From assembly GCA_002716125.1 (NCBI GenBank), contig PAZH01000011.1, positions 124,214 through 171,867 of the forward strand: a stretch of DNA of 47,654 nucleotides, given 5' to 3'. Below the pieces are notes generated by a model. The model was given only the letters and a program-made list of their open reading frames with translations. It was not told the DNA's origin and ran no database searches. Below, one piece after another: positions 16,803-25,583 of the stretch. Made by a program: the position numbers and the translations under genes. Position 1 is the stretch's first letter. Every line of letters starts with the position of its first letter. Source of the stretch: Rhodospirillaceae bacterium. GTDB lineage: Bacteria > Pseudomonadota > Alphaproteobacteria > UBA8366.

Positions 16803-17552
16803 TTGTCTTTTTTCCGTTCCAGTATCTTTGCCGTCGTATTTTATGCGTGGTCCGCGTTTATGAGTCCGCTCTATCTGCCGCTTATGCTGGGCAGTCGGCG
16901 GTTTTTCTGGCGTTGCTGCTTGTCGTGGTGCCGGAGCTGCATCTGGCTGATCCGCGTCCTCTTGGGAATTGATTTTGAGGTTCGCGGGCAGGAGCACCTG
17001 AAAGGCGAGCCGGTCATTGTCGCCGCTAAACACCAGTCCGCCTGGGATACGTTGGTTTTCAACGCCATCATCCTGGATTGCGCCTATGTGGTGAAACGCG
17101 AACTGTTTTGGTTTCCGTTTTTCGGCTGGTTTCTCTCGCGGGTCGGCATGATCGGAATCGATAGAAGCGGCGGCGCAAGCGCCTTGAAAAAGCTGGTCGC
17201 CGATTGCAAGGATCGGTTGGCCTCCCGACGGACAATCATCATTTTCCCGCAAGGCACACGGACGCCACCGGGCGCAGAACGCCCATATCTTCCGGGCACC
17301 GCCGCACTCTATACCCAATGCAAGGTCCCGGTTGTACCGACCGCCCTGAATAGCGGGGTCTTCTGGCCGCGGCGCACTTTTGTGAAACGCCCGGGCACGG
17401 TCGTGGTCGAGTTCCTGCCGCCGATTGCCCCTGGCTTGAACCGACGCGAATTTTCTGCCCGCCTCGAAGCGGAAATCGAATCGGCGACAACGCGTATCGA
17501 ACAAGAAGCCTATTCGAAGTACGGGTATCAACCCGCACCAACCATAGATTGA
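16803..17552 (+). CDS. plsC: 1-acyl-sn-glycerol-3-phosphate acyltransferase (PlsC family)
   Basis: A membrane acyltransferase that adds the second acyl chain to lysophosphatidic acid. Residues 5-40 are hydrophobic. The catalytic HX4D motif is in KHQSAWDTLVF near residue 75. Motif II-like RELFWFPFFGWFLSRVGMIG and motif III FPQGTRTPPGAERPYLPGTA are present, followed by VPVVPTALNSGVFWPRR. The TTG start at 16803 is used because there is no better ATG before the hydrophobic region (ATG codons only occur from 16860). It is the last gene of the ftsE-ftsX-ydcF-plsC run. Confidence 0.88.
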   Translation: MSFFRSSIFAVVFYAWSAFMSPLYLPLMLGSRRFFWRCCLSWCRSCIWLIRVLLGIDFEVRGQEHLKGEPVIVAAKHQSAWDTLVFNAIILDCAYVVKRELFWFPFFGWFLSRVGMIGIDRSGGASALKKLVADCKDRLASRRTIIIFPQGTRTPPGAERPYLPGTAALYTQCKVPVVPTALNSGVFWPRRTFVKRPGTVVVEFLPPIAPGLNRREFSARLEAEIESATTRIEQEAYSKYGYQPAPTID

Positions 17553-17618
17553 CCCGGTCGACGCAAACTCCTAGGCTTCTCAGATAAGTCCTTGAAATAT
17601 ATAGAAGGGCGCTGGCGA

Positions 17619-19856
17619 ATGACGGAGATAACCGATATCTCCCGCCAAATCTGGGAGATGAAATACCGTAGGACCGGCGCGGGCGGCGCGCAGCCGGAAG
17701 AGTCGATCGAGGCATCTTGGCGACGCATCGCCGCCGCGCTCGCGGCGCCTGAGGTCGATCCCCAATACTGGTCCGCTCAGTTTTTCGACGCGCTTGTCGG
17801 TTTCAAGTTCCTGCCGGCCGGGCGTATTTTGGCAGGCGCCGGTACCGAGCGCGACGTGACCTTATTCAATTGTTTCGTGATGGGCGCCATTCCGGACGAC
17901 ATGAACGGCATCTTCGAAAGCCTGAAGGAAGCCGCTCTCACGATGCAGCAAGGCGGCGGCATCGGATACGATTTCTCGACGCTGCGCCCGGAAGGAGCCG
18001 CGGTCAAAGGCGTGGGTGCCGATGCGTCGGGTCCATTGAGTTTCATGGATGTTTGGGATGCGATGTGCCGCACGATCATGAGTGCCGGTGCACGTCGGGG
18101 TGCCATGATGGGCACCATGCGCTGCGATCATCCGGACATCGAAGCGTTTATCGATGCCAAGCGCGATCCTGAAAAGCTGCGTATGTTCAACCTGTCGGTG
18201 CTCGTTACCGATGCCTTTATGGCCGCTATGAAGGCGGATGAGGATTGGGCTCTCCGCTTCAACGAGACCGTATACCGGACCTTGCCGGCCCGCGCGCTTT
18301 GGGACCGTATCATGCGGGCGACATATGAGACGGCGGAACCGGGTGTCATCTTTATCGACCGGATCAACGCCGCCAACAATCTCTACTATTGCGAAGACAT
18401 CGCGGCGACGAACCCATGTGGTGAACAGCCCTTGCCCCCATACGGCGCGTGCTTATTGGGTTCGATAAACCTCGCTCAATTCGTCACGGACGCGTTCACG
18501 CCACAGGCAAATATGGATCTTCGGCGTCTGGAAGCGGTCGTGCCGGTCACCGTCCGGATGTTGGACAATGCCATCGACGTCTCGCGCTTTCCGCTGACGG
18601 CGCAGAAAGAAGAAGCGCTCGCCAAGCGGCGGATCGGATTGGGCGTGACGGGATTGGCCGATGCCCTGGCTATGTGCGGCAGCCGATACGGCAGCGCGCA
18701 GGCGGTCCACTTGACGCGCGATTGGATGCGTTGTCTGCGGCGCAGCGCTTACATGGCGTCGACCAAGCTTGCCGACGAGAAAGGGGCGTTCCCGCTCTAC
18801 GACGAAGCGGCCTATCTCAAAGGCGAGACAATCCGGGATTTAGAACCCGACGTTCGCGACGCCATTGCCGAGAAAGGTATCCGCAACGCGCTGCTCACCT
18901 CGATCGCGCCGACGGGTACCACGTCGCTTCTCGCGAACAACGTGTCATCGGGGATCGAGCCCATATTCGCACATCAATACCAACGCACATACCTGAAGCC
19001 GGACGGCACGAAAGACGTGACCACCGTCCGCGATTTCGCCTACCAGGCTTTTCGCGATCAATTCGGAGAGGATGCCACCCCACCAGATACATTGGTTGAA
19101 GTTGAAGCACTCTTGCCCGCGGACCACCTCGCAATACAGGCCGCCGCACAGGCGTTCATCGACAGTTCGATTTCAAAGACGATCAACCTACCGAAGGATA
19201 TTTCCTTCGAAGCCTTCCAAGACGTCTACCGGGACGCCTACGAGGCCGGATGCAAGGGCTGTACGACCTATCGCCCGAATAGCGTCACCGGGGCCGTCTT
19301 GTCGGTCGAACCGGCGAATGTGAACGCGGACGCCGATCAGGTGGTGTATATGACGCAGCCCTTGGACCGCCCGGACGTCATCGAAGGTCGAACCTACAAG
19401 ATCACATGGCCGGACAGCGATCACGCCATCTACATCACCGTCAACGACGTCGTCCAAGATGGACGGCGGCGACCGTTCGAGGTCTTTATCAACTCCAAGA
19501 ATATGGAGCACTACGCTTGGACGGTGGCGTTGACACGAATGATCAGCGCCGTGTTCCGCCGCGGCGGCGACGTTGCCTTCGTCGTGGAAAAACTGAAAGC
19601 CGTATTCGATCCCCGGGGTGGCCATTGGATGGGGGGAAAATACGTGCCGTCCCTGCTTGCGGCGATTGGCACGCAGATCGAACGCCATATGATCGACATC
19701 GGATTTCTCGCGAACAAACCTCACGCATCCCCGGTTGCGGAAACGCAGGACCAAGCGCTTATTCCGCAGCAATGCCCGAGGTGCGGCAGCGCGGACTTGC
19801 GGCACGTCGAAGGCTGCGACGTTTGCGGGTCTTGCGGGTTTTCGAAATGCGCCTAA
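17619..19856 (+). CDS. nrdJ: Adenosylcobalamin-dependent ribonucleotide reductase (class II)
   Basis: This enzyme reduces ribonucleotides to deoxyribonucleotides using a radical from adenosylcobalamin, so it needs no oxygen. The ATG at 17619, nine bases after AGAAGGG, is preferred to an in-frame TTG at 17592; it gives 745 residues. Catalytic residues are visible: C85 in LFNCFVMGA and C278 in GACLLGSINLAQF form the redox pair, and C267 in NPCGEQP is the thiyl radical site with N265 and E269. APTGTTSLLANN is another family mark. The C-terminus is a four-cysteine zinc ribbon plus a last Cys (CPRCGSADL...CDVCGSCGFSKC), used for re-reduction. There is no ATP-cone. The stop overlaps the convergent MscS gene by four bases. 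Confidence 0.95.
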   Translation: MTEITDISRQIWEMKYRRTGAGGAQPEESIEASWRRIAAALAAPEVDPQYWSAQFFDALVGFKFLPAGRILAGAGTERDVTLFNCFVMGAIPDDMNGIFESLKEAALTMQQGGGIGYDFSTLRPEGAAVKGVGADASGPLSFMDVWDAMCRTIMSAGARRGAMMGTMRCDHPDIEAFIDAKRDPEKLRMFNLSVLVTDAFMAAMKADEDWALRFNETVYRTLPARALWDRIMRATYETAEPGVIFIDRINAANNLYYCEDIAATNPCGEQPLPPYGACLLGSINLAQFVTDAFTPQANMDLRRLEAVVPVTVRMLDNAIDVSRFPLTAQKEEALAKRRIGLGVTGLADALAMCGSRYGSAQAVHLTRDWMRCLRRSAYMASTKLADEKGAFPLYDEAAYLKGETIRDLEPDVRDAIAEKGIRNALLTSIAPTGTTSLLANNVSSGIEPIFAHQYQRTYLKPDGTKDVTTVRDFAYQAFRDQFGEDATPPDTLVEVEALLPADHLAIQAAAQAFIDSSISKTINLPKDISFEAFQDVYRDAYEAGCKGCTTYRPNSVTGAVLSVEPANVNADADQVVYMTQPLDRPDVIEGRTYKITWPDSDHAIYITVNDVVQDGRRRPFEVFINSKNMEHYAWTVALTRMISAVFRRGGDVAFVVEKLKAVFDPRGGHWMGGKYVPSLLAAIGTQIERHMIDIGFLANKPHASPVAETQDQALIPQQCPRCGSADLRHVEGCDVCGSCGFSKCA

Positions 19857-22273
19857 CCGTCTTCCGGCGGCACCATATGCACAACGCGCTGCGGGAACGG
19901 AATTTCGATATTCGCCTCCCGGAAGGCCGCGTCGATCTTGAAGCGGAGATCGCTCGCGATCCGAAGGCGCCGCGTGACGTTCTCGGTAAAGCAACGTAGT
20001 TCGAAATCGAGACTGCTGGCGCCGAAATCCCGGAACAGGACAAACGGTTCCGGAATCGTCATGACCTCTTCGTGTTCTTTCGCAAGGCCCAGCAGAATCT
20101 CTTCGACCTGTTGGGTATCGGTGCCGTACGCCACACCGACAAGAATCTCGATCCGGCCGTTTCGATCTTTATGGGTCCAGTTGGTCAACGAGTTCGAGAG
20201 GAATTCCGCGTTCGGTACAATCACGGCCGCACGCTGGAACGTTTGAATCTCCGTCGCGCGGACGCTGATCCGGCGAACGAGTCCCTCGTTTCCGCCAACC
20301 ACAACCCAGTCACCGACCTTTATCGGCCGCTCGATTAGCAGAATAATGCCCGAGACGAAGTTGTTGACGATGTTTTGCAGGCCGAAGCCAATACCGACCG
20401 ACAAAGCGCCGGCGATAATCGCGAGGTTCGAGAGGTCTACGCCAAGTGTGGTGATGCCGAGCATCGCCGCGATGAAAATGCCGACATATCCAAAGCCCGC
20501 CGCGACAGAATGCTGAATGCCCGTCTCAAGCTGGGTCTGGGGCAGGACCCGGTCCGCCAGCACCCGCTGCAACATGCGGGTTACCAATAAAATGCCGACA
20601 AACACGGCAATGCCAAAAGCCGTATCGAGGAGCGAGACGCGGAAACTGCCGACATTAAATCCGGTCAACGCCGCGTGTCCCCAACGCAGCAACTCTTCGT
20701 GCGGCACACCCCATATCGGCGATATCAGCACCAAACCAAACAGGACGAACATCGCGTCTACAGCGACGCGCAACCAGAACTTTGCGACGCTCCGCGACGC
20801 ATGGCTGACGCCAAGACGATCGCGCAAGAGCGGTGCCCGCATGGCGACACCGACAAGTTCACGCAACAGGCCCCGCAGCAAATAAATCAGCGTCGCCAAG
20901 ATCAGACTGCCGACAATATTGCCGTTGAAGAAATCTCCGAGCGGCCCGTAGCCGATCCAGGACGCGATGATGCTGATCCCGGTCAGGGCGACAATGACAA
21001 TGCGCACCAACCGCCATGCACGGTCCGTATACGAGACGCCGTCGCTCTCGGCGGCGTCTTCCTCGGTTTCCACTTCGGGCGGCGGCTTTTCCCAAAGACG
21101 GGCGCGGCATAAAGCAATCAACAATCCGCCTTCAAGCGAATTGAAGACGATGCTGTAGATCGTGCGGAACTCTTCGCTCGCCGACAATTCATCGGCAATC
21201 AATCGCAGAAATATGTCGATGCCCGACACGGCCGCCAACACGGTGACATTGCGGCTGATGGCGACGGCGTTCTCGGGATGGAGGGGCGTAATCTGCCAGT
21301 TCGGCATCTCCGGCGATAGAATTGCGCGCACCAAGGCGGTCGCGACCACGAAGATGATCATGCCGAAACAAACGCCGTACACGATTTCACCGAAAAGCCC
21401 GGTCAAATACGAAGCCTCGACGGTCGATCGCCACATGACGCCGGCAAACAGAACCGCCGGGACGATACCTTTGGCAACGCCTTCGGATATCGCTGAGATC
21501 AAGCGCCGTGTGTAGGACGGCTGCTCGATTTCCGGGTTCTTTCCGAACCGCTCAAGCAGATATCGGCGCAGTGCCCAACCAAGGAATAAAACAAAGATCA
21601 GCAATAACAGGAGTTGGAACCCGCGACCGAAAGCACGTTCCATATCCGGCAAACCAGTCCACCAGCCGGCCGGCGCTTTCAGGATTGCGACGAGTATTCG
21701 CGCCGATTCCGAAATCGCTCTTTCCGTCGTCGCGACATCGAACGGGCTCGCCCGTTCGCTCAACAGCTGGCTGACAAGCCGTCGTGTCGCCCGATCCGAC
21801 AAGCTCGAATTCAGTTGTGCGACGCGGGCAAGCGCCAATTCGGCCTGCTGTACCTGTGCCCGATAGAAAGTCGCGTCGGCATTGTACTGGCTCCGCCTTG
21901 CCTTCACCGCATCGGTTTCCGGCGGCTCTGTCTCGGCTGGCGCGGGGCCGAGCGCGGCCAGGAACCGCTCGACATTCGCGAGCGCCTTTGCGGCATCGTC
22001 TCGTGCGCTGCGGGCCTCTCCCTCGACATCCACAAGCGCCGCGCGTAGGGCGCGCGTGCCGGTCTCCGTGAAATTGGTTCCTTGGAGATATTTTTCGACA
22101 CGCGTGAACGTCTTGTTCCAATCGCCCACAATGTGACTAAAGGGACGGGACGGCTCGACGACTTGCGCGACGCTCGGCCCAACGAACAAAACGGATGCGA
22201 CCGCCACCAAGAGCGCTAAAACAACGACGTGCCGCCCCAATTGATATCGCATATCGAAAGGCTTAAGCCCCAT
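19853..22273 (-). CDS. Large mechanosensitive channel (DUF3772-MscS)
   Basis: An 806-residue MscK-like channel. After a signal-like span (VVVLALLVAVASVLFVGPSV) comes a periplasmic DUF3772-type region (about 30-200) with coiled-coil segments. Many membrane spans follow, then the MscS core: LSVGIGFGLQNIVNNFVSGI for the pore helix, then ERPIKVGDWVVVGGNEGLVR for the beta domain, and FQRAAVIVPNAEFLSNSLTN. It opens under membrane tension to release solutes in osmotic downshock. The first ATG is chosen because GGAGAAGG precedes it and it overlaps the upstream TAA (TAATG). It is the last gene of the ChaC-HD-MscS operon. Confidence 0.9.
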   Translation of the reverse strand: MGLKPFDMRYQLGRHVVVLALLVAVASVLFVGPSVAQVVEPSRPFSHIVGDWNKTFTRVEKYLQGTNFTETGTRALRAALVDVEGEARSARDDAAKALANVERFLAALGPAPAETEPPETDAVKARRSQYNADATFYRAQVQQAELALARVAQLNSSLSDRATRRLVSQLLSERASPFDVATTERAISESARILVAILKAPAGWWTGLPDMERAFGRGFQLLLLLIFVLFLGWALRRYLLERFGKNPEIEQPSYTRRLISAISEGVAKGIVPAVLFAGVMWRSTVEASYLTGLFGEIVYGVCFGMIIFVVATALVRAILSPEMPNWQITPLHPENAVAISRNVTVLAAVSGIDIFLRLIADELSASEEFRTIYSIVFNSLEGGLLIALCRARLWEKPPPEVETEEDAAESDGVSYTDRAWRLVRIVIVALTGISIIASWIGYGPLGDFFNGNIVGSLILATLIYLLRGLLRELVGVAMRAPLLRDRLGVSHASRSVAKFWLRVAVDAMFVLFGLVLISPIWGVPHEELLRWGHAALTGFNVGSFRVSLLDTAFGIAVFVGILLVTRMLQRVLADRVLPQTQLETGIQHSVAAGFGYVGIFIAAMLGITTLGVDLSNLAIIAGALSVGIGFGLQNIVNNFVSGIILLIERPIKVGDWVVVGGNEGLVRRISVRATEIQTFQRAAVIVPNAEFLSNSLTNWTHKDRNGRIEILVGVAYGTDTQQVEEILLGLAKEHEEVMTIPEPFVLFRDFGASSLDFELRCFTENVTRRLRIASDLRFKIDAAFREANIEIPFPQRVVHMVPPEDG

Positions 22274-22857
22274 TACGCCTTCTCCGACGCCGAAAGTGCC
22301 TCGATCTCCGTAACGACGCGCAACAACTCATCGACGATCGGCGCCGGACCGTCAGCCTCACGCAGCGCATCCGCAATAGCGCGATAATACCACAATGTCC
22401 CGTCACGCCCCCCGCTGAATTTTGCCCAGATCGCTTCGCCCTCCCGCCGATAATCCGACACCAGGGACCGCGCATTGTGCAATTTATCCCCGGAGACGAC
22501 GAGCATGGCCGACGGAGATAACGTAGCGATCCCCGCCAGAAAGCGCTCTTTCCTCTCTCGCCAAGCGGTCTTTTCTCCAGTGCCGGTCCAATCCGAACAT
22601 TCCAAAACAATTTGCTTCACTGGGTCGCCAAACTCATCACCGATCTGGGATGCGGCCGCCAAGCCGCCTTGATCTTCGACTGCATCGTGAAGGAGGGCGG
22701 CAATCGCTTCATCCTCATCGGCGCCCGCTTCCAACACGATGCCCGCAACGGCCAGCAGATGCGAGATATACGGCACCTGGTTGCCCTTACGAACCTGCGC
22801 GCGGTGAAGATCGTGTGCCATCTGCAGCGCGGTATCGAATCGGTGCGTGAGCGTCAT
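22273..22857 (-). CDS. Small HD-domain hydrolase, SpoT/MESH1-like
   Basis: A 194-residue single-domain HD phosphohydrolase. Metal and catalytic residues fit the (p)ppGpp hydrolase set: H33 in PYISHLLAVAGI, then H57-D58 and E61-D62 in AALLHDAVEDQGG (the HDxxED box of SpoT and MESH1). LVVSGDKLHNARSLVSDYRR carries the later metal-binding Asp and the K-L-x-N-A-R helix. There is no synthetase, TGS or ACT domain, so it would be a small alarmone hydrolase; some relatives also use NADPH. Its ATG overlaps the ChaC stop (ATGA) and its stop overlaps the MscS start, so translation of all three is linked. Confidence 0.85.
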   Translation of the reverse strand: MTLTHRFDTALQMAHDLHRAQVRKGNQVPYISHLLAVAGIVLEAGADEDEAIAALLHDAVEDQGGLAAASQIGDEFGDPVKQIVLECSDWTGTGEKTAWRERKERFLAGIATLSPSAMLVVSGDKLHNARSLVSDYRREGEAIWAKFSGGRDGTLWYYRAIADALREADGPAPIVDELLRVVTEIEALSASEKA

Positions 22858-23531
22858 CGTTCACCTGTTAATCGCTGCACGTCGGTTTGAAGCCGCCGTA
22901 AACCACCATCCTTCAACCCCAGCGATTGCAAGTGGTTCAAGGTATTCTCGAGATAAACTTTGTTCGGGCCCGCTTTCCCCGTCGCGCCGGCAATCATTTG
23001 TGCTGCCTCCCGATTGCTCATGCGGCCGGCATATTGTTCATGATTGGGATTCGCAACGAATGTACGACACAGCACCCGACGATTGCCGATATGGGCGTAG
23101 AAATCGCGCGGAAGGTATACCCGATAGATCATCTCGCGGTCCCAGACCATCCCGAGCACTTCTCGCGCGGCGGACGGCGCAATTTGAAAAGCGCGGCCCT
23201 GACAAGAGCCCCCCCGATCCAAACCGAAAACGAGGCCCGGATGCTGCGGCGTCCCGCGATATATATGCGAGTAGATACAGAACCGACGGTGATAACCGAA
23301 AATCGTCGCCGGCTCGACCGCCTCGAAAACAAACCCAGGATCCCACATCAAGGAGCCGTAGGCGAAGATCCATGCCGGCTCGCTGGGCGGCATCATGTCG
23401 AGCCAACGCTGTTTCGCGCCCTCGCGATCGTCTGCGTTATCCCAGGTCGAGAGTTGGACCCGGCCTTGGCCTAAATTATTGGATGTCATCGCAAAATTCT
23501 TCCGCCTATCGGCCTGCGGATCGAACGTCAT
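22854..23531 (-). CDS. chaC: ChaC-type gamma-glutamylcyclotransferase
   Basis: A 225-residue cytoplasmic enzyme that, by family, cleaves glutathione to 5-oxoproline and Cys-Gly. The phosphate-binding start WIFAYGSLMWDPGF near residue 55 is the YGSLM signature. Other marks are ATIFGYHRRFCIYSHIYRGT, GLVFGLDRGGSCQGRAFQI, MIYRVYLPRDFYAHIG and FVANPNHEQYAG, which carries a probable catalytic Glu. The first 40 residues before the domain are variable; a second ATG 42 bases in is a possible start. It is divergent from the DUF2125 gene (gap 53 bases) and leads the ChaC-HD-MscS operon. Confidence 0.88.
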   Translation of the reverse strand: MTFDPQADRRKNFAMTSNNLGQGRVQLSTWDNADDREGAKQRWLDMMPPSEPAWIFAYGSLMWDPGFVFEAVEPATIFGYHRRFCIYSHIYRGTPQHPGLVFGLDRGGSCQGRAFQIAPSAAREVLGMVWDREMIYRVYLPRDFYAHIGNRRVLCRTFVANPNHEQYAGRMSNREAAQMIAGATGKAGPNKVYLENTLNHLQSLGLKDGGLRRLQTDVQRLTGER

Positions 23532-23584
23532 GATCGCTTTACGCCGCGTTTCCCGCCTTATAAGTATTGGGTAAAGGAGTGTCC

Positions 23585-24628
23585 ATGTTTTCCCGCCCTG
23601 CCTTGCTCGGACCCGTGATTCTCATAATTGGGCTCGCCGTCGGCTATCCGATTTATTGGTTTTATGCCGCGTCGATTGGCGAAGACTTGGTCACTCGGTG
23701 GATCGAAGAGCGACGTCTTGAGGGTATCGAAGTATCGCACGGTTCGATCGAGCGATCCGGCTTTCCCCTTCTGGTCCGTATCGACGTGAAGTCGCCGGAA
23801 GCCCGGTCGTCCGAACATCGTTTCCAATTCACCAGTCAAAGTCTGAGCCTCGAGTTCCGGCCGTGGGATTTCAAAACATTACGGGTCGAGGCAAACGGCG
23901 CCCAACAGTTAAAGAATATATCGACAAAAACAGACCAAAACCTGGTTTTTAATGCGACGGGTATCGAAAGCGTGTTGTCTTTCGCCGAGAGCGACCAGCT
24001 CTCCGCAATCTCGGTCGTCACAAACGGTTTACAGGTGGTCGACGCGGCTCGGGGAAGCTTGTTGTCGACCAAGCAATTCCTGACCGATATCGAATTTCCG
24101 GACCGCCCGCCGATCACCCACAAGGAATTGGCGTTTCGGGTGAATGTGTTTTTGGAGGGCATCGCACTTCCGAAAATCGAGGCACCGCTCCTTGGAAACG
24201 CGATCCAGAAAGTTCGGCTCAAAGCTGAGTTTTTGGGACCTCTGACGATGAACGCGTTTCCACTAAACCTGCAGGCCTGGCGCGATGCCGGCGGCACATT
24301 GGAACTCCCGTGGCTTAGTTTTGTATGGGGCGCGTTGGATATGCGCGCCAACGGAACCGTGGCTCTAGATCAACGGATGCGCCCGCTCGGCGCGCTGACC
24401 GCCGATATTCGCGGCTTTGAAGAAGCGCTCGGCGCCTTGGCGGAAGCCGGTATCTTGCGACGCGAAATGCTTCCCGCGTCGCGGGTCACACTGAACTTGC
24501 TGGCGAAAACGGACAACAGCGACGGTCGCCGTGTCTTAACCGTCCCTTTGACGGCGCAAGACGGTGCGCTCCTTGTCGGCCCCATAAAATTGACGGCGCT
24601 GCCGCCGGTCGTGCCTACGCTTCGTTAG
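23585..24628 (+). CDS. DUF2125 domain protein
   Basis: A 347-residue protein of a family typical of alphaproteobacteria. The ATG at 23585 follows AAAGGAG by six bases; the frame's earlier TTG (23567) lies on that ribosome site. Residues 7-28 form one membrane span (LLGPVILIIGLAVGYPIYWF), and the rest is a soluble, probably periplasmic beta-rich domain (EVSHGSIERSGFPLLVRIDV, FQFTSQSLSLEFRPWDFKTL). The pattern recalls AsmA-like or lipid-transfer envelope proteins, but no function is known. Its last 14 bases overlap the convergent tyrA gene. The DUF2125-tyrA-hisC neighbourhood is familiar in this class. Confidence 0.82.
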   Translation: MFSRPALLGPVILIIGLAVGYPIYWFYAASIGEDLVTRWIEERRLEGIEVSHGSIERSGFPLLVRIDVKSPEARSSEHRFQFTSQSLSLEFRPWDFKTLRVEANGAQQLKNISTKTDQNLVFNATGIESVLSFAESDQLSAISVVTNGLQVVDAARGSLLSTKQFLTDIEFPDRPPITHKELAFRVNVFLEGIALPKIEAPLLGNAIQKVRLKAEFLGPLTMNAFPLNLQAWRDAGGTLELPWLSFVWGALDMRANGTVALDQRMRPLGALTADIRGFEEALGALAEAGILRREMLPASRVTLNLLAKTDNSDGRRVLTVPLTAQDGALLVGPIKLTALPPVVPTLR

Positions 24629-25583
24629 CGTCTTTATCCTCGACGGGATTGAAACTGCCGGCCTGCCCCATATCGACGACGCCTTGGCGAATCTCGCGGG
24701 TCCGCTCGAACCAATCATGCAGCTTGTCGCCTTCGCCCCACCGAATTGCCCGCTGGAGCGCAGTGAGATCCTCCGTGAACCGGCCCAACATCTCCAAGAC
24801 CGTCTCCCGGTTGTTCAGAAAAATATCCCGCCACATTTCCGGTGGCGAGGCAGCGATCCGCGTGAAGTCGCGAAAACCGCCCGCCGAGTAGCGAATGACG
24901 TCACGTGTTCGCACCACGTCGCCGTTTTCAGCGTCTTCCCGAAGCAGTTGGTTCTCGAGGTCGCTGGCCGTACCTACAATCGTGTACGCGATCAAATGCG
25001 GGAGATGCGACGTAATCGCCAAAACGCGGTCATGATGATGCGGATCCATGACCTCGACACGGCTGCCGGCGCGGCGCCAGAGTTCGCCGACCTTATCGAC
25101 GGCGGCTTCATCCGTACCGGGCGGCGGGGTTAAAATGCAATAACGGTCTTCGAACAGCTCCGCGAAACCATGATCGGGGCCCGATTTCTCCGTCCCCGCC
25201 ACCGGATGTCCCGGCACCAGATGCACGCCGGCCGGAATATATGGGCCGACGTCCCGGACGATTGCCTGTTTCACCGAACCGACATCAGTCACAATGGCGC
25301 CCGGACGCAAGCTGCCCGCGATCGCTGCGGCGATATCCGCATTCGCACCGACAGGCGCACAGAGCACGACAAGATCGGCGCCTTCAACGGCTTCAGCCGG
25401 AGTTTCATGAATACTGTCAAGAAAGCCGAGCTCGAATGCCCGTTCCAATGTCTCGCGGCTGCGTGTCGAACCCGCGATATGGCCCACGAGACCGTCCCGC
25501 TTTGCAACGCGCGCAAGCGAGGAGCCGAGCAGGCCGAGACCGATCAAGGCCATCCGCTCGAAGAGAGGTTGCTCAGAAGTCAT
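24615..25583 (-). CDS. tyrA: Prephenate/arogenate dehydrogenase
   Basis: A 322-residue TyrA-family enzyme oxidising prephenate or arogenate on the way to tyrosine. The NAD(P) loop is in MALIGLGLLGSSLARVAKRD (residues 11-30). Catalytic elements include LVVLCAPVGANADIAAAIA, TDVGSVKQAIV, HLVPGHPVAGTEKSGPDHGF (with the active-site His) and ITSHLPHLIAYTIVG. There is no ACT or chorismate mutase domain. Which substrate it uses cannot be decided by eye. Its ATG overlaps the hisC stop, so the order of translation is chorismate mutase, hisC, tyrA. Confidence 0.93.
   Translation of the reverse strand: MTSEQPLFERMALIGLGLLGSSLARVAKRDGLVGHIAGSTRSRETLERAFELGFLDSIHETPAEAVEGADLVVLCAPVGANADIAAAIAGSLRPGAIVTDVGSVKQAIVRDVGPYIPAGVHLVPGHPVAGTEKSGPDHGFAELFEDRYCILTPPPGTDEAAVDKVGELWRRAGSRVEVMDPHHHDRVLAITSHLPHLIAYTIVGTASDLENQLLREDAENGDVVRTRDVIRYSAGGFRDFTRIAASPPEMWRDIFLNNRETVLEMLGRFTEDLTALQRAIRWGEGDKLHDWFERTREIRQGVVDMGQAGSFNPVEDKDANEA

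Noticed and set aside
17553..17618. Cobalamin riboswitch before nrdJ
   Set aside because: The gap is only 66 bases and I see no B12-box-like conserved motif.
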